DNA of 64,000 nt. Source: an uncultured Sphingomonas sp. GTDB taxonomy: Bacteria; Pseudomonadota; Alphaproteobacteria; Sphingomonadales; Sphingomonadaceae. The DNA lies in assembly GCF_946478955.1 (NCBI RefSeq), contig NZ_CAMLDL010000002.1, positions 1-64,000 of the forward strand, read 5' to 3'. This document shows positions 32,225-42,552 of the stretch, in pieces (within the stretch, counting starts at the first letter, position 1; each line of letters opens with the position of its first letter). A model generated the notes under the pieces. It worked only from the letters and a program-made list of their open reading frames with translations. It made no database searches and was not told the origin of the DNA. A program made the translations under genes and the position numbers.

Positions 32225-32242
32225 TATGCATGTTTATGCATA
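32225..32242. promoter_or_regulatory. Candidate ArgR operator (ARG box)
   Basis: TATGCAT-GTTT-ATGCATA is a perfect 7-bp inverted repeat with a 4-bp centre, exactly the 18-bp ARG-box layout (WNTGAATWWWWATTCANW). It departs from that consensus mainly at one symmetric pair. It ends eight bases before the argC ATG, and argR is the last gene of the same operon. A weaker half-site ATTCA lies at 32207-32211. Repression of argCJB-argR by arginine-bound ArgR is inferred. Confidence 0.7.
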
Positions 32243-32250
32243 GCGTCGAA

Positions 32251-33258
32251 ATGATTCGAGTCTCGATCCTTGGAGCCTCCGGCTATGTCGGCGGCGAATT
32301 GATGCGCCTGATCGCTGCCCATCCCGGGATGGAGGTGGCGACTGCGTTCGGCGCGTCCAACGCCGGACAAGCAGTTGAGGCGGTTCATCCGCACCTCGCC
32401 CTCGCCTACCCTGGCACGAGCTTTGCGGCTTGGGATCCGGCATTGCTCAAGGGCGGCGACCTTATCTTCGCCGCGCTCCCGCACGGTGAGACACAGCGGC
32501 TTGCGGATGACATCCTCGGCGCAGGTTTGCCGTTCGTCGACCTCGGCGCCGATTTCCGCCTTAACAGCGCAGAAGACTTCGCTACCTGGTATGGCGAGGC
32601 GCATCAGCGGCCCGACCTGTTTGGACAGTTCATCTACGGTCTTCCCGAATTTTACCGCGACGCCATTTCTTCGGCGAAAAATGTCGCGGCCCCCGGCTGT
32701 TACGCCACAGCGGCCAACCTTGCGCTGAAGCCGCTGATTGACGCTGGGGCGGTTGAGGCGAAAGGGATCATCGTCGATGCTGCATCGGGAGTTAGCGGTG
32801 CGGGGCGCAAGGCGAACGACACGACTCATTTTTGTGCCATCGACGGCAGCTTCAAAGCCTATGGCCTGACCCGGCACCGTCACACGGCGGAAATGCAAAT
32901 GGTGTCAAAGGCAGAGGTGATGTTCACCCCCCATTTGACGGCCACGAGCCGCGGTATCCTTGCCACCTGCTACGCCCGGGCAGCCGGACCGTGTGATCCG
33001 GCCGCAATCCTGCGCGACGCCTATTCGGGTGAGCCTTTCGTCCATGTCGGGGAACGGCCCCCGGAGACCAAATGGGCGACCGGCAGCAACGCCGCCTTTC
33101 TGTCGGCCCGCTATGACGAGCGGACCGGCATGGTCCTTGCGCTCGCTGCCATCGACAATCTCGGCAAGGGTGCGGCCGGGCAGATGATCCAATGCGCCAA
33201 CCTCATGCTCGGCCTTGAAGAGCGCGCCGGGCTTTCGACCATCGGAGTTTACCCTTGA
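32251..33258 (+). CDS. argC: N-acetyl-gamma-glutamyl-phosphate reductase ArgC
   Basis: A 335-residue NADPH-dependent dehydrogenase of arginine synthesis. The nucleotide-binding start is [15 protein letters not shown] and the catalytic Cys is in [14 protein letters not shown]. The ATG at 32251 (MIRVSIL) is preferred to an in-frame ATG at 32230, which lies inside the putative ARG box. It overlaps the argJ start by four bases. Confidence 0.96.
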   Translation: MIRVSILGASGYVGGELMRLIAAHPGMEVATAFGASNAGQAVEAVHPHLALAYPGTSFAAWDPALLKGGDLIFAALPHGETQRLADDILGAGLPFVDLGADFRLNSAEDFATWYGEAHQRPDLFGQFIYGLPEFYRDAISSAKNVAAPGCYATAANLALKPLIDAGAVEAKGIIVDAASGVSGAGRKANDTTHFCAIDGSFKAYGLTRHRHTAEMQMVSKAEVMFTPHLTATSRGILATCYARAAGPCDPAAILRDAYSGEPFVHVGERPPETKWATGSNAAFLSARYDERTGMVLALAAIDNLGKGAAGQMIQCANLMLGLEERAGLSTIGVYP

Positions 33259-34421
33259 GCGTTACCCTTGCCGAAGGATTTGTCGCCGCCGGCCACGCGG
33301 CCGGAATTAAGACCGGCGGCCGCCGTGACGTCAGCCTGCTCGTCACCGATGATGGCAAACCGGTGCCGACCGCCGCCGTCTTCACCCAAAACAAATTTCG
33401 GGCGCCGCCGGTTGAGGCCAGCCTGGAACGGCTCAATGTGTCGGGCGGTATGGCGAGCGGCGTCATCGTCAACAGCGGGAACGCCAATGCCGGTACCGGC
33501 GCCAAAGGCCGCGAAGATTCGGAAAAAATGTGCGCTGCGGCCGCCGAAGCGGTCGGTTGCGACGCGCGCGACATGCTGGTTTGTTCAACCGGGCTGATCG
33601 GTTTCCGACTGCCGATGCGAAAGATATTGGCGGCCGTTCCAATCCTCGCCGAGACGGTGGGCCGCAAGGGTCATCGCGATGCGGCCAAGGGCATCCTCAC
33701 GACCGACACCCGGCCGAAAGAGGCCGCAGTCGTGCGAGACGACTATTCCGTAGGCGGGATGGCAAAGGGGTGCGGAATGCTGGCCCCAAACATGGCGACG
33801 ATGCTGGCCTTCCTGACAACTGACGCCAAACTGTCACCAGCCGAGTTGAAGCCGATCCTGCAGCGGGCGACCGATGCGACCTTCAACGAGTTGATCACAG
33901 ATGGCGCGACGTCGACCAACGACACCGTCATGCTGTTCGCCAGCGGACGGAAGGGGGTTCCGGCCGATCCTGCCCAATTTGAGGATGATGTTCGGCAAGT
34001 GTGCGAAGAGTTGATGCTGAAAATGGCGCGCGATGCCGAGGGGATGACCAAGCTGGTTGTCGTCCGGGTCGTCGGCGCGGCCAGCAATGCCGAAGCGCGC
34101 CTCGTTGCGCGGTCGATCGGCAACAACAATCTGATCAAGTGCAGCTGGTATGGGTCTGATCCCTATTGGGGCCGACTGCTGGCCGAAGCCGGATCGTGCG
34201 GTGCGGAGTTTGATACGGCGAGCGCGTCGGTCAGTTATGGCGGGATCGAGGTGTCGCGCGGCGGCGTCGAAATCCCCCACGATGCCGACAAGGTGAAGGC
34301 GCACATGAAGGGCGATGAGATCGACATTTTGATCGACCTTGGTCTGGGCAAGGGCGTCGGCCGCGCCGTTTCGGTCGACCTTGGCCCCGGCTACATCAAA
34401 GAGAATGCGGCGACGTCATGA
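33255..34421 (+). CDS. argJ: Glutamate/ornithine N-acetyltransferase ArgJ
   Basis: A 388-residue enzyme that cycles the acetyl group between N-acetylornithine and glutamate. The self-cleavage site is the Ala-Thr bond in [10 protein letters not shown] near residue 180, giving alpha and beta chains. Other signatures are [11 protein letters not shown] and [11 protein letters not shown]. It begins with TTG overlapping the argC stop and overlaps argB. Having ArgJ here means the recycling form of the pathway. Confidence 0.96.
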   Translation: MSVTLAEGFVAAGHAAGIKTGGRRDVSLLVTDDGKPVPTAAVFTQNKFRAPPVEASLERLNVSGGMASGVIVNSGNANAGTGAKGREDSEKMCAAAAEAVGCDARDMLVCSTGLIGFRLPMRKILAAVPILAETVGRKGHRDAAKGILTTDTRPKEAAVVRDDYSVGGMAKGCGMLAPNMATMLAFLTTDAKLSPAELKPILQRATDATFNELITDGATSTNDTVMLFASGRKGVPADPAQFEDDVRQVCEELMLKMARDAEGMTKLVVVRVVGAASNAEARLVARSIGNNNLIKCSWYGSDPYWGRLLAEAGSCGAEFDTASASVSYGGIEVSRGGVEIPHDADKVKAHMKGDEIDILIDLGLGKGVGRAVSVDLGPGYIKENAATS

Positions 34422-35284
34422 CCATCACGCCCCATGATACCGCCCGGCTGCTGATTGAGGCGCTACCCTATATCCGGCAATTTACGGGCAAGACGATTGT
34501 CGTGAAGGTCGGCGGAATGCCCATGACCGATCCTGAGCGAATGCGCAGCCTGGCCAAGGATGTGCTCCTGCTCCACTCCGTCGGCATTCGGCCGGTTCTG
34601 GTCCATGGCGGCGGCCCGCAAATCGATGTTCAAATGGCCAAGGCGGGCATTGAAGTGAAACGGATTGACGGGCTGCGCGTGACCGACGCTGACGCACTTG
34701 ACGTCGTCCGCATGGTCTTGGTTGGGAAAACAAATCGGCAGCTTGTCGGGGCGATTAATGCGCTGGAGCCAATGGCGGTCGGGGTCGCCGGCGAAGACGG
34801 GCGGTTGCTCGAGGCCGAAGCGATTGATTCGCGGCTTGGATTTGTCGGGCGAGTGACCAAGGTCCGCGCCAGCCTGCTGCACGACTTCCTTGATGATGGC
34901 TTGATTCCGGTTGTGTCTACGGTTGGCGCCGATAGGTCGGCCCAGCCCTACAATATCAATGCCGATGATGCGGCGCGGGCGATTGCGGCAGCCATGGGCG
35001 CCGAAAAGCTGATTTACCTCACCGGTGCGCCGGGATTGCTGGAGGATCCGGCCAATCCGGACAGCCTGATTCACCGGTTGAGCGCGGATCAGGCGCGGCA
35101 GCGTATTGCCGATGAATCGGTAACTGGCGGCATGATCCCCAAACTACTGGCTTGTGCCGAGGCGGTCGAAGGCGGCGTCGCCAGCGCCCACATGATCGAC
35201 GGCCGCGCCGAACATTCGATCCTGATCGAGCTTTTCACGGATGCGGGTATCGGCACCATGGTCAGCGATGAGTTGGCGGCATGA
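34418..35284 (+). CDS. argB: Acetylglutamate kinase ArgB
   Basis: A 288-residue amino-acid kinase, the second step of arginine synthesis. Motifs: [12 protein letters not shown] for phosphate binding, [11 protein letters not shown] for acetylglutamate, and [13 protein letters not shown]. The common GG after KYGG is VGGMPM here. It overlaps argJ and argR by four bases each. N-terminal length suggests a possible arginine-sensitive hexameric form; this is inference. Confidence 0.95.
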   Translation: MTITPHDTARLLIEALPYIRQFTGKTIVVKVGGMPMTDPERMRSLAKDVLLLHSVGIRPVLVHGGGPQIDVQMAKAGIEVKRIDGLRVTDADALDVVRMVLVGKTNRQLVGAINALEPMAVGVAGEDGRLLEAEAIDSRLGFVGRVTKVRASLLHDFLDDGLIPVVSTVGADRSAQPYNINADDAARAIAAAMGAEKLIYLTGAPGLLEDPANPDSLIHRLSADQARQRIADESVTGGMIPKLLACAEAVEGGVASAHMIDGRAEHSILIELFTDAGIGTMVSDELAA

Positions 35285-35742
35285 CGTCAAAAGTCCAGCG
35301 ACAGCGCCTGATTGCCGACTGGCTTCGCGAGCAAAAGGTTGGAAGCCAGGAAGAATTGGTGGCGCGGCTATCGCTTGCGGGTGTGATGGCGACGCAGGCG
35401 ACCGTCAGCCGCGACCTTCTGGAGCTTGGCGCCGTCAAGCTGAAACGCGATGGGTCGATCCGTTATGTCATGCCCGACCAGGTGGAACCCGGCCACGCCG
35501 CGACAAAGCTTGACCGGCTGCTGGCCGAATGGGCCGATTCCATTGTGACAGCCGGAAATCTGCTAGTCATCCGCACGCCGCCCGGGTCTGCCAATCTCGT
35601 CGCCAACGCACTAGACGCTGCAGGATTGCCGGAGGTTGCGGGTACCATCGCAGGGGATGACACCATCTTTGTAGCGATTGCCGATGGACTGGCTCCCGCC
35701 GATGTAGCGCGGCAGTTGCTAGAGCGTCGCGCCGGAGCCTAA
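35281..35742 (+). CDS. argR: Arginine repressor ArgR
   Basis: A 153-residue ArgR with an N-terminal winged helix (VMATQATVSRDLLELGAVKL recognition region near residues 38-57) and a C-terminal oligomerisation/arginine-binding domain (TPPGSANLVANALDAA; GTIAGDDTIFVAI). It is the last gene of argC-argJ-argB-argR and overlaps argB, so it likely controls its own operon through the box at 32225. Confidence 0.94.
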   Translation: MTSKVQRQRLIADWLREQKVGSQEELVARLSLAGVMATQATVSRDLLELGAVKLKRDGSIRYVMPDQVEPGHAATKLDRLLAEWADSIVTAGNLLVIRTPPGSANLVANALDAAGLPEVAGTIAGDDTIFVAIADGLAPADVARQLLERRAGA

Positions 35743-35784
35743 ATGGGCCTTCGCGCGTTTCGATGCGGATGAGGGAGACCCGAG

Positions 35785-36228
35785 ATGTTCAATCGCCGAT
35801 TCGCCACATTGTTTGTTGGTTGTGCCCTGGTGGCCGCGTGCGGCAAGGAAGAGGCGGCACCGGCAGCGAATAATCAGGCCGAAGCGATTGTGGTTCGCAG
35901 TGCGCATCAAAAGGAATTGTTCGACCTTACGCCGCTGAATCGAGCGGTCGCCCTGAAACGGGCCATCCAGGACCAGGGCCTGATGTGCAAGCAAGTGGTC
36001 AAGACCGGCTATGTCGGGCGCTATAAGAATATGGACGTTTGGACCGCGGGATGCGCCGACAAGCGTGATTGGGCCCTATTCATCAGCGCCGACGACAGTG
36101 TGCAGGTCCGCAACTGCAAGGATCTAACGCAGCTGGGCTTGCCGGAATGCACAATTCAGCCCGGTACCGAAGGCGGAACCGGGCTGGGACAGGATGATCA
36201 AAATCAGGGAAGCGACAATCGGACTTAG
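35785..36228 (+). CDS. Putative lipoprotein of unknown function
   Basis: A 147-residue protein with a lipobox: FATLFVGCALVAAC then GKEE, with Cys20 or so as the lipidated residue. The mature part has several cysteines (MCKQVV, AGCADK, NCKDL, ECTIQ) that could form disulfides. The Gly/Gln-rich tail ends in GSDNRT. A ribosome site GAGGGAGA precedes the ATG. I do not recognise a family. Confidence 0.75.
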   Translation: MFNRRFATLFVGCALVAACGKEEAAPAANNQAEAIVVRSAHQKELFDLTPLNRAVALKRAIQDQGLMCKQVVKTGYVGRYKNMDVWTAGCADKRDWALFISADDSVQVRNCKDLTQLGLPECTIQPGTEGGTGLGQDDQNQGSDNRT

Positions 36229-36243
36229 CGTCCGATCAAACGG

Positions 36244-36513
36244 TCAGTCGCACTTGCGAGTCTCTTTATATTCGCCGGCTGCCGACTTTTCCTTGATCGT
36301 CACGCACTTGCCCTGGCGGATCTCTTCGCGCCAGCTACCGTCGGCGTTGACCTTGCGATCGCCCTTTGGAACGCGCTTGCCGTCGACGATCTCATAGGAC
36401 CAGTTCTTCGGGGTCGCCTGGCTATTCCCCGACTGCGCATAGGCCGCCGACGCGGCGGTCGCGGCAATGGCGACACCGGTTACGGTCAGGACAATTTTCA
36501 ACAATCGGGACAT
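36244..36513 (-). CDS. Small exported protein, 89 residues
   Basis: A signal peptide (IVLTVTGVAIAATAASAAYAQ) is followed by a basic mature part of about 60 residues with two Cys (GKCVTIKE and the C-terminal RKCD) that may pair. The middle reads WSYEIVDGKRVPKGDRK. No family recognised. ATG at 36513 is preceded by AAGGAGAAT. It is convergent with the putative lipoprotein. Confidence 0.7.
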   Translation of the reverse strand: MSRLLKIVLTVTGVAIAATAASAAYAQSGNSQATPKNWSYEIVDGKRVPKGDRKVNADGSWREEIRQGKCVTIKEKSAAGEYKETRKCD

Positions 36514-36625
36514 TACACCATTCTCCTTAACGGACAGGTTTATGCCAGCGCAGCTTAACCTGTGCTGACGAATTTCCTTCCTCAATAAAGGCGGGGATCA
36601 GCCAATAATGCCGCCATAGACGCCG

Positions 36626-36660
36626 AAAGCCCCCGACCGGGATTCCGGTCGAGGGCTTTT
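36626..36660. terminator. Hairpin terminator downstream of rpmJ
   Basis: AGCCCCCGACCGG pairs with CCGGTCGAGGGCT (one mismatch) across a short loop and is followed by TTTT on the plus side and CTTTC on the minus side. It lies between rpmJ and the exported 89-residue protein, both on the minus strand. A second hairpin AAGGTCC-GAAAA-GGACCTT at 36702-36720 overlaps the rpmJ stop. Confidence 0.65.
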
Positions 36661-36718
36661 CGAATCACTTGCGGGAGTTGCCCTAAAGGGCTCGCAAGCT
36701 AAAGGTCCGAAAAGGACC

Positions 36719-36844
36719 TTAGCCTTGCCTCGCCTTGAAGCGGCGGTTCGTCTTGTTGATGACGTAGGTCCGGCCGCGACGGCGAATCACCCGGCAATCG
36801 CGATGACGCGACTTCAGCGACTTCAGGGAATTGCGAATCTTCAT
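36719..36844 (-). CDS. rpmJ: 50S ribosomal protein L36
   Basis: A 41-residue basic protein reading [20 protein letters not shown] and ending in a Lys/Arg tail (NRRFKARQG). It is the longer, type-B-like L36 with a single Cys and no full zinc motif, as usual in alphaproteobacteria where rpmJ is away from the spc operon. It stands alone between hairpins and the TPR-hydroxylase gene. Confidence 0.95.
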   Translation of the reverse strand: MKIRNSLKSLKSRHRDCRVIRRRGRTYVINKTNRRFKARQG

Positions 36845-36928
36845 GGCCGAAAACGCCTGCCTTCGTGGTTTGAAATTGTTGGAGGTCTATATAACCGGCG
36901 GCTCACCTAGTTAGCGCGGGCGGCAAAG

Positions 36929-38098
36929 TCAATCCTCTGACGCCGGGGAAGTGGCCGAAATCAGCGCTGTGAGGGCCAATCGGTCATCCGCTGATATTTC
37001 AGGGCGCCAAATCTCGAACAGAAGGACGACGCGGAGTTGGCTCGACCGATTCCATGCCTCATGCTCCACACTGTCGTCAAAGATGAGTAGCCGCCCTTCT
37101 TCCCAATCGCGTATATGGTTGCCGACCCTCAGCGTACATTGACCCGGAACGATCAGCGGCAGATGGCAAATCAGCCGGTGATTGAACAGGCCGTGATGCG
37201 GCTTGATATGCGCGCCGGGGCGCAGCAGCGAAAACAGCCCCATTGGCGCATGGCCGGGGATGGCCGGCTGGTCAGCATGTCTCAGTGCCTGCAAGGCGGC
37301 CGGGCAACGATCGGCTTGTCCGGCAACAGGGCTGCCATCCTTCAACAGGTGGAATGCGCCCCAATCTTCCTTTCCGACCAGGTGCGCATTGGGCGCATTG
37401 CGACCTTCATCGGCATATCGGGCGGGAATATAGGGGTCAAAACCACCGCGTTCCTCAAGCAGCGCCTGGCATTCCGCGCGGATCGGCGCGGTGAGTGCCT
37501 CAACGTCGGCTACCCAATCGAACCGCTCACGCTCATAAAAGGCGATCTGCGGCAGGCCGGGAACGTAAAGCTTGTGTGGTTGCTGAAGCTGTATCTGCGC
37601 ATCGCCTTTAAGGATGGCGAGCGTTTCCTCGATCAGCGCGCTGGGTTTGTGCCCGGTTGCATTACGCACCTGTTCGTCAAGCAAGCTTTGGCGTGCGGCC
37701 TGGTACCGATTGACCCACTCAACCGCGCGGTTGACGTCCGCGCCAAGCGCGGGTGGAAAGCGCCCTTCGGCCGAGGCGCGGTTGGCCGCGGCAATGGCGC
37801 GGCGAAAAAGCATGTCCGCCTGATCTTCACGACCCTGCGAATCGGCCCGGGACGCTAGCATCAACAGGCCGCCAAGATGTTCCGGTTCCCGCTCCAGCAG
37901 CTTTTCAAGTGCCAGTCCGGCTGCGTCCTCGTCGCCCGCTAACCGGCTGGCCTGTGCGACAAGAAACCATGGTTGCGGGATCGGCGACTCCGGTGCCAGG
38001 AGAGGGATCAGCATCTCCAGGCAATCGGCAGGCCGATTCGCGCGCACCGCGTCAATGGCACGGCGCATCTGGTCTTCGGCTTGCATTTTGCTCAGCAT
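36929..38098 (-). CDS. TPR plus aspartyl/asparaginyl beta-hydroxylase
   Basis: A 389-residue protein. The first half is a set of TPR-like helices (AIDAVRANRPADCLEML; AGDEDAAGLALEKLLEREPEH). The second half is an Asp/Asn hydroxylase domain with metal ligands in KPHHGLFNHRLICHLPL and the second His in FDDSVEHEAWN, followed by RVVLLFEIWRPE. It should be a non-heme iron, 2-oxoglutarate oxygenase. Substrates in bacteria include lipid A (LpxO) and proteins; TPRs favour a protein target, by inference. Confidence 0.87.
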   Translation of the reverse strand: MLSKMQAEDQMRRAIDAVRANRPADCLEMLIPLLAPESPIPQPWFLVAQASRLAGDEDAAGLALEKLLEREPEHLGGLLMLASRADSQGREDQADMLFRRAIAAANRASAEGRFPPALGADVNRAVEWVNRYQAARQSLLDEQVRNATGHKPSALIEETLAILKGDAQIQLQQPHKLYVPGLPQIAFYERERFDWVADVEALTAPIRAECQALLEERGGFDPYIPARYADEGRNAPNAHLVGKEDWGAFHLLKDGSPVAGQADRCPAALQALRHADQPAIPGHAPMGLFSLLRPGAHIKPHHGLFNHRLICHLPLIVPGQCTLRVGNHIRDWEEGRLLIFDDSVEHEAWNRSSQLRVVLLFEIWRPEISADDRLALTALISATSPASED

Positions 38099-38110
38099 GG
38101 GACGTGACCC

Positions 38111-39766
38111 CTATTTGGCGGGCTTTGCTGGCGCGGGTGCGCGTGGTCCCTTTGGATCAAAGCGATTGCCGAAATAATTGCCGGAAATCCACTTCGGTCG
38201 ATCCGGGCCGTCGGCCAATACCCTGGCAATTCGGTAATTAAACTCCGCATAGCGCGCCGCCGCGTCCCACAGGATCGGTTGTGACAGATCGTCCTTCACG
38301 CTGTGATAGCGATTCACAAAGAAATCGTCCCATTTCTTCTTCCCGCCATTAGCGTAGCCGGTGAACAGCAGGATGGAGGGGACACCGCGCCGAACAAACT
38401 GGTAATGGTCGGAGCGGGTGAAAATAGACTGTTCCGGCATTGGATCCGGCGACACGCCTATATCCATCTGCCGCGCTGCATCGGCCACGGCATTTCCCAT
38501 GGTCGAATGGCTGCCGCCAAACGCCACGACATCCGTGAAGGGGTACAGCGGCACCGGCATGTCAAGATCAACTCCGCCAACGATGGATTGAATGGGGACG
38601 GTTGGGTGTGCTGCGAAATAATCGGCACCGAGCAGGCCTTTTTCCTCGCCGGTATGGACGACGAACAAGATCGATCTTTTGGGGGCCTGCCCGCTGTCGG
38701 CAAAATGTCGTGCGGCTTCCAACAGGGTAGCGACGCCTGCAGCGTTATCGAGCGCGCCATTATAGACGTTGTCCTCGCCCGGTTTGGCATCCTTCTTGAG
38801 ACCCAGATGATCGAGATGGCCCATCATCGCGACATATTGATCCTTAAGGACTGGGTCGGAGCCAGGCAGGAGAGCGACCACTTCCGGGCTCTTGAAATCC
38901 TCCCAGTCGGTCCGGCTTGTCACTGACAGGACGGGACGAAGCGCAAAGCCTTTTGGGCGGCCGCCGTGCGCGGCCTCCTGCTGCACCTTGTCAAAGGACT
39001 TTGGCGCGCCCTCGAACAGGCGCGGCACATAATCGGCATTCGCCAGCAGACGCAGTTGCAAGCCGGGCGGCGTCGATCCGGCGCGACCCTGTGCATCAAC
39101 CCAGTCGACAGACGGCATGGTAGCATAGCGAGAGAGGCCGGGGCCGGTTCGCGGTCCGGCGGATTTGCGCGGGCTTACCTCGATGAGGCCGATGGCGCCG
39201 TGACGGACCGCAGTTTCATCTTTCGTTCCCGCCAGATGGGCAGACGCGTCATTGTCTATTCCCTCTGGTGCCCCGCGAAGCACGACAACGATTTTCCCGC
39301 GCACGTCGAGGCCGCGGTAGTCGTTTATGCGCAGCGCGTCATCGTCTATGCCATAGCCTGCAAATACCATCCCCGCACGGACATCGCGCTGTTTTTCGGT
39401 CAGGCTAGGCCGGACCATCAAATCATCCATGCTGACGCCTGCGGTCTTGCCATTCTGGGTGATCGATATCGCCGTACTGCCGGGCGCAAGCGTTGCCCGC
39501 CGGAACGGAACCCATTGGAACCAGCCGCCATTGTCGCCCGCCGGTTTCAGGCCCAACGCAAGAAATTCGCTGGCCACATATTCCGCTGCGATTTCATGGC
39601 CACGACTTCCGGTATCGCGGCCTTCAAGGAGGTCGGACGCCAGAAATTGCACATGGGAATGAACGCGATTGGCCGATGCATCGTCCGATTGCGCCGCCAC
39701 AAGCGGCGCGGCGCCGCCCAGCGCAAGGGCGGCGAGAATCACGAGCGATTGGGGTCGAAGCATCAT
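38111..39766 (-). CDS. Exported M28-family metallopeptidase
   Basis: A 551-residue aminopeptidase-like enzyme with a signal peptide (SLVILAALALGGAAPLVAA). A protease-associated domain insert lies around residues 130-290. Zinc ligands are in MMGHLDHLG, YNGALDNAAGVATLLE, VHTGEEKGLLGADY, VGGVDLDM and TRSDHYQFVRRGVPS. The C-terminus is an Ala/Pro/Lys tail. Two adjacent ATG codons (39766, 39763) fit; GGAAAG precedes both. It is divergent from the M14 peptidase gene. Confidence 0.92.
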   Translation of the reverse strand: MMLRPQSLVILAALALGGAAPLVAAQSDDASANRVHSHVQFLASDLLEGRDTGSRGHEIAAEYVASEFLALGLKPAGDNGGWFQWVPFRRATLAPGSTAISITQNGKTAGVSMDDLMVRPSLTEKQRDVRAGMVFAGYGIDDDALRINDYRGLDVRGKIVVVLRGAPEGIDNDASAHLAGTKDETAVRHGAIGLIEVSPRKSAGPRTGPGLSRYATMPSVDWVDAQGRAGSTPPGLQLRLLANADYVPRLFEGAPKSFDKVQQEAAHGGRPKGFALRPVLSVTSRTDWEDFKSPEVVALLPGSDPVLKDQYVAMMGHLDHLGLKKDAKPGEDNVYNGALDNAAGVATLLEAARHFADSGQAPKRSILFVVHTGEEKGLLGADYFAAHPTVPIQSIVGGVDLDMPVPLYPFTDVVAFGGSHSTMGNAVADAARQMDIGVSPDPMPEQSIFTRSDHYQFVRRGVPSILLFTGYANGGKKKWDDFFVNRYHSVKDDLSQPILWDAAARYAEFNYRIARVLADGPDRPKWISGNYFGNRFDPKGPRAPAPAKPAK

Positions 39767-39958
39767 TTTCTTTCCAGCTATGGCGCGGCGTGAACCGGCG
39801 GATTGCATGGGAGGGCTAACGAAGGGAGGCGTATGAAACCAGCCTTGCCGACCGCCGTTCGTCGAAAGCGGTTCATCGACTGGCGAGATTGCCGATCGAT
39901 CATCCCGGCTCTATCAGGGCCGCCAATTACCCACCAACAGCCAGATTCAGGGGCAAAA

Positions 39959-41107
39959 ATGACCGTTACGATTTCAAGCGCATTCGATGCCGGAAACATC
40001 AAGATGACCGGCCAGAATGGCGACACCGTCGACCTTGAAATCGTCAAGGATCATATGAGCGATTTCTACCAGTGGTTCTATTTCCGCCTTGCCGGCGGGG
40101 GCGGCCGCGAAATCACCTTGCGCATCACTAATTGTGGCGGTTCGGCCTATCCCGACGGCTGGCCGGACTATAAAGCCTGCTATTCCATCGACCGTGAGGA
40201 TTGGACCCGCATCCCCGACACCAGCTATGCGGACGGTACACTTACCATCCGGCTGATGCCCGAAACCGATTGCGTCTGGATCGCCTATTTCGCGCCCTAC
40301 TCCATGGAACGGCACAATGATCTTGTATCGACCGTCGCCGCCCTTCCCGGCGTCGAATATCGCAGTCTTGGCAAATCCCTCGACGGCCGCGACATTGACT
40401 GCCTGAGCATTGGTGAAGGCGATACGACGGTTTGGCTCTACGCCCGTCAGCATCCTGGCGAATCGATGGCCGAATGGTGGATGGAAGGCGCCCTTGAGAA
40501 ACTGACCGATCCCGATGATCCGGTCGCTCGTGTCCTGCGCCGTGACTGCACCTTCCACGTCGTGCCGAACATGAATCCTGACGGCAGCTTCCGCGGCCAT
40601 CTGCGCACCAACGCGGTCGGCGTAAACCTCAACCGCGAATGGCACGCCCCGACCGCGGACAAGAGCCCGGAGGTTTTGTGGGTCCGCAATGCCATGGACG
40701 AACAGCCGCCCGTGTTTGCGATGGACATCCATGGTGATGAGGCAATTCCCGCCAACTTCCTGGCGGGCTTTGAGGGCATTCCGTCGCTAACCGAGGAACA
40801 GTCGCGCCTGTTCACGCTGTTTGGCGACACCCTCGAAAAGCTTTGTCCCGATTTCCAGCAGCAAAAGGGGTATGAGATTGCAGCGCCGGGTAAAGCCAAT
40901 ATGTCCATGTCGACAACCCAGCTCGCCGAACGGTACGGCGCGGTGTCGATGACGCTGGAAATGCCGTTCAAGGATAATTTCGATCTGCCCGACGAAACCT
41001 ATGGGTGGAGCCCAGAGCGGTCGAAATATCTGGCGGCACATTGCCTGGACTCACTCCATGCGATGCTTCCGGAATTGAAGGGCCGCAAGCCGGTCGTTCG
41101 GACGTAA
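39959..41107 (+). CDS. M14-family zinc carboxypeptidase, cytosolic type
   Basis: A 382-residue enzyme related to the cytosolic carboxypeptidase (CCP/Nna1) branch. After an N-terminal beta domain (residues 1-120) the zinc motif [12 protein letters not shown] appears, then [23 protein letters not shown], the third ligand in DIHGDE and the catalytic Glu in [11 protein letters not shown]. There is no signal peptide. ATG at 39959 ([10 protein letters not shown]) is chosen since the earlier open frame has no homologous look. It is followed four bases later by gpmA. Confidence 0.9.
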   Translation: MTVTISSAFDAGNIKMTGQNGDTVDLEIVKDHMSDFYQWFYFRLAGGGGREITLRITNCGGSAYPDGWPDYKACYSIDREDWTRIPDTSYADGTLTIRLMPETDCVWIAYFAPYSMERHNDLVSTVAALPGVEYRSLGKSLDGRDIDCLSIGEGDTTVWLYARQHPGESMAEWWMEGALEKLTDPDDPVARVLRRDCTFHVVPNMNPDGSFRGHLRTNAVGVNLNREWHAPTADKSPEVLWVRNAMDEQPPVFAMDIHGDEAIPANFLAGFEGIPSLTEEQSRLFTLFGDTLEKLCPDFQQQKGYEIAAPGKANMSMSTTQLAERYGAVSMTLEMPFKDNFDLPDETYGWSPERSKYLAAHCLDSLHAMLPELKGRKPVVRT

Positions 41108-41110
41108 GCC

Positions 41111-41797
41111 ATGCCGACGCTCGTTCTGCTCCGCCACGGCCAGTCGCAATGGAATCTGGAAAATCGCTTCACCGGTTGGTGGGATGTCGATCTCACCGAC
41201 AAGGGCGTTGACGAGGCGCGGGCGGCCGGCAAGCTACTGAAGGACAAGGGGTTCGATTTCGATCGCGCCTATACGTCGGTGCAAACGCGCGCGAACAAGA
41301 CGCTGAATTTGGTCCTTGATGAGATGGGGCGCCTGTGGCTGCCCGTTACCAAGGATTGGCGTTTGAATGAGCGGCATTACGGCGGTCTGACCGGCCTCAA
41401 CAAACAGGAAATGATCGACAAGGTCGGGGCCGATCAGGTCAAGATATGGCGTCGCTCGTTTGACATTCCGCCACCCCCACTTCCTGATGACAGCCCCTAC
41501 AGCCTGTCGCATGACCGGCGTTATGAAGGCATCGCCATCCCCAACACCGAGAGCCTGAAAGACACGATTAATCGGGTTCTGCCCTATTATGAGGCGGAGA
41601 TTGCACCGGCCTTGCGTCGCGGGGAGAGGGTGATCGTCGCGGCGCACGGCAATTCGCTTCGTGCTCTCGAAAAACATCTATCGAACATTCCGGACGACGA
41701 GATTGTCAATCTGGAGATCCCGACCGGGCAGCCGATCGTTTACGAATTGAATGACGATCTGTCGGTGAAGGACCGCTACTACCTCAGCGAACGCTAA
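41111..41797 (+). CDS. gpmA: 2,3-bisphosphoglycerate-dependent phosphoglycerate mutase
   Basis: A 228-residue histidine phosphatase-superfamily enzyme interconverting 3- and 2-phosphoglycerate in glycolysis. The phospho-His is in [20 protein letters not shown] near residue 9, and the second His in [31 protein letters not shown] is the family signature. It follows the M14 peptidase gene closely and may share its transcript. Confidence 0.97.
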   Translation: MPTLVLLRHGQSQWNLENRFTGWWDVDLTDKGVDEARAAGKLLKDKGFDFDRAYTSVQTRANKTLNLVLDEMGRLWLPVTKDWRLNERHYGGLTGLNKQEMIDKVGADQVKIWRRSFDIPPPPLPDDSPYSLSHDRRYEGIAIPNTESLKDTINRVLPYYEAEIAPALRRGERVIVAAHGNSLRALEKHLSNIPDDEIVNLEIPTGQPIVYELNDDLSVKDRYYLSER

Positions 41798-41820
41798 AAC
41801 TCGTCACGTTGGGATCGCCC

Positions 41821-41838
41821 GCGCCGGGTTCCCGGCGC
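41821..41838. terminator. GC hairpin between gpmA and the GGDEF gene
   Basis: GCGCCGGG-TT-CCCGGCGC is a perfect 8-bp inverted repeat, located between convergent stops. There is no T-run, so termination is uncertain. Confidence 0.4.
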
Positions 41839-41839
41839 A

Positions 41840-42418
41840 CTAGGCGGCGGCCTTCACCCGGTACATAGCCTGATCTGCGCGGGCGAGGATCGATTCAACC
41901 GTGTCCCCCGATTCGATCAGGGTCATTCCGATCGCAACCGACAGCGTCAGCGGAAATCCCTGAAATACGAATTCATGGTCGGCAATGCGGTGAACGAGAC
42001 GGTCGGCGGTGTCGATGGCACTCTGTTCATCCGCATGATCCAGCAGCACGCAAAATTCGTCGCCGCCAAGCCGGGCGACGCAATCGGTGGCGCGGGTGCC
42101 GTCTGCCAAATGCTGTGCAATATGGAGCAAGGCCGCGTCACCGCCGGCATGACCGAAGCTGTCATTCAGGACCTTCAGCCCATCCAGGTCGATGAAGAGG
42201 ATCGCCCCTGGCGTGGCATGGCGCTCGTGCCGCGCGATCAACGTCTCAAGCTCTCGCATCAGGCCGCGGCGATTTGCGAGCGGAAGCAGGGCGTCGCGAT
42301 GCGCCAGATGGTCAAGCTCCTCGACCTTGCCCTCAAGCCGAGTCACTTCGCCGCGCAACCGTGCAATTTCTTCCAGAAGCTCTGCAGTGGATCGGTTTTC
42401 TTCCGACACTTCATGCAT
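41840..42418 (-). CDS. Soluble GGDEF-domain diguanylate cyclase
   Basis: A 192-residue protein: a coiled-coil N-terminus ([23 protein letters not shown]) then a GGDEF domain with the intact catalytic motif [11 protein letters not shown]. The usual inhibitory RxxD site five residues before GGDEF is not evident ([13 protein letters not shown]). It lacks a sensor or membrane domain, so the coiled coil may control dimerisation. It should make cyclic di-GMP, a possible signal for the PilZ pair at 29085-29715. Start at 42418 has AGGGGG seven bases before. Confidence 0.88.
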   Translation of the reverse strand: MHEVSEENRSTAELLEEIARLRGEVTRLEGKVEELDHLAHRDALLPLANRRGLMRELETLIARHERHATPGAILFIDLDGLKVLNDSFGHAGGDAALLHIAQHLADGTRATDCVARLGGDEFCVLLDHADEQSAIDTADRLVHRIADHEFVFQGFPLTLSVAIGMTLIESGDTVESILARADQAMYRVKAAA

Positions 42419-42552
42419 CTCCAGTCCCCCTGCGACCCGCAATAGCATTTTTCTTAATCTTGTGGACCGCTGATTTGCGACCTGTCCCGGATTGCGCCAC
42501 CGCCATGTCCACTCTAGAGCCTTGGCTTTGTAGGCAGGTCGGGGACGTGGCG

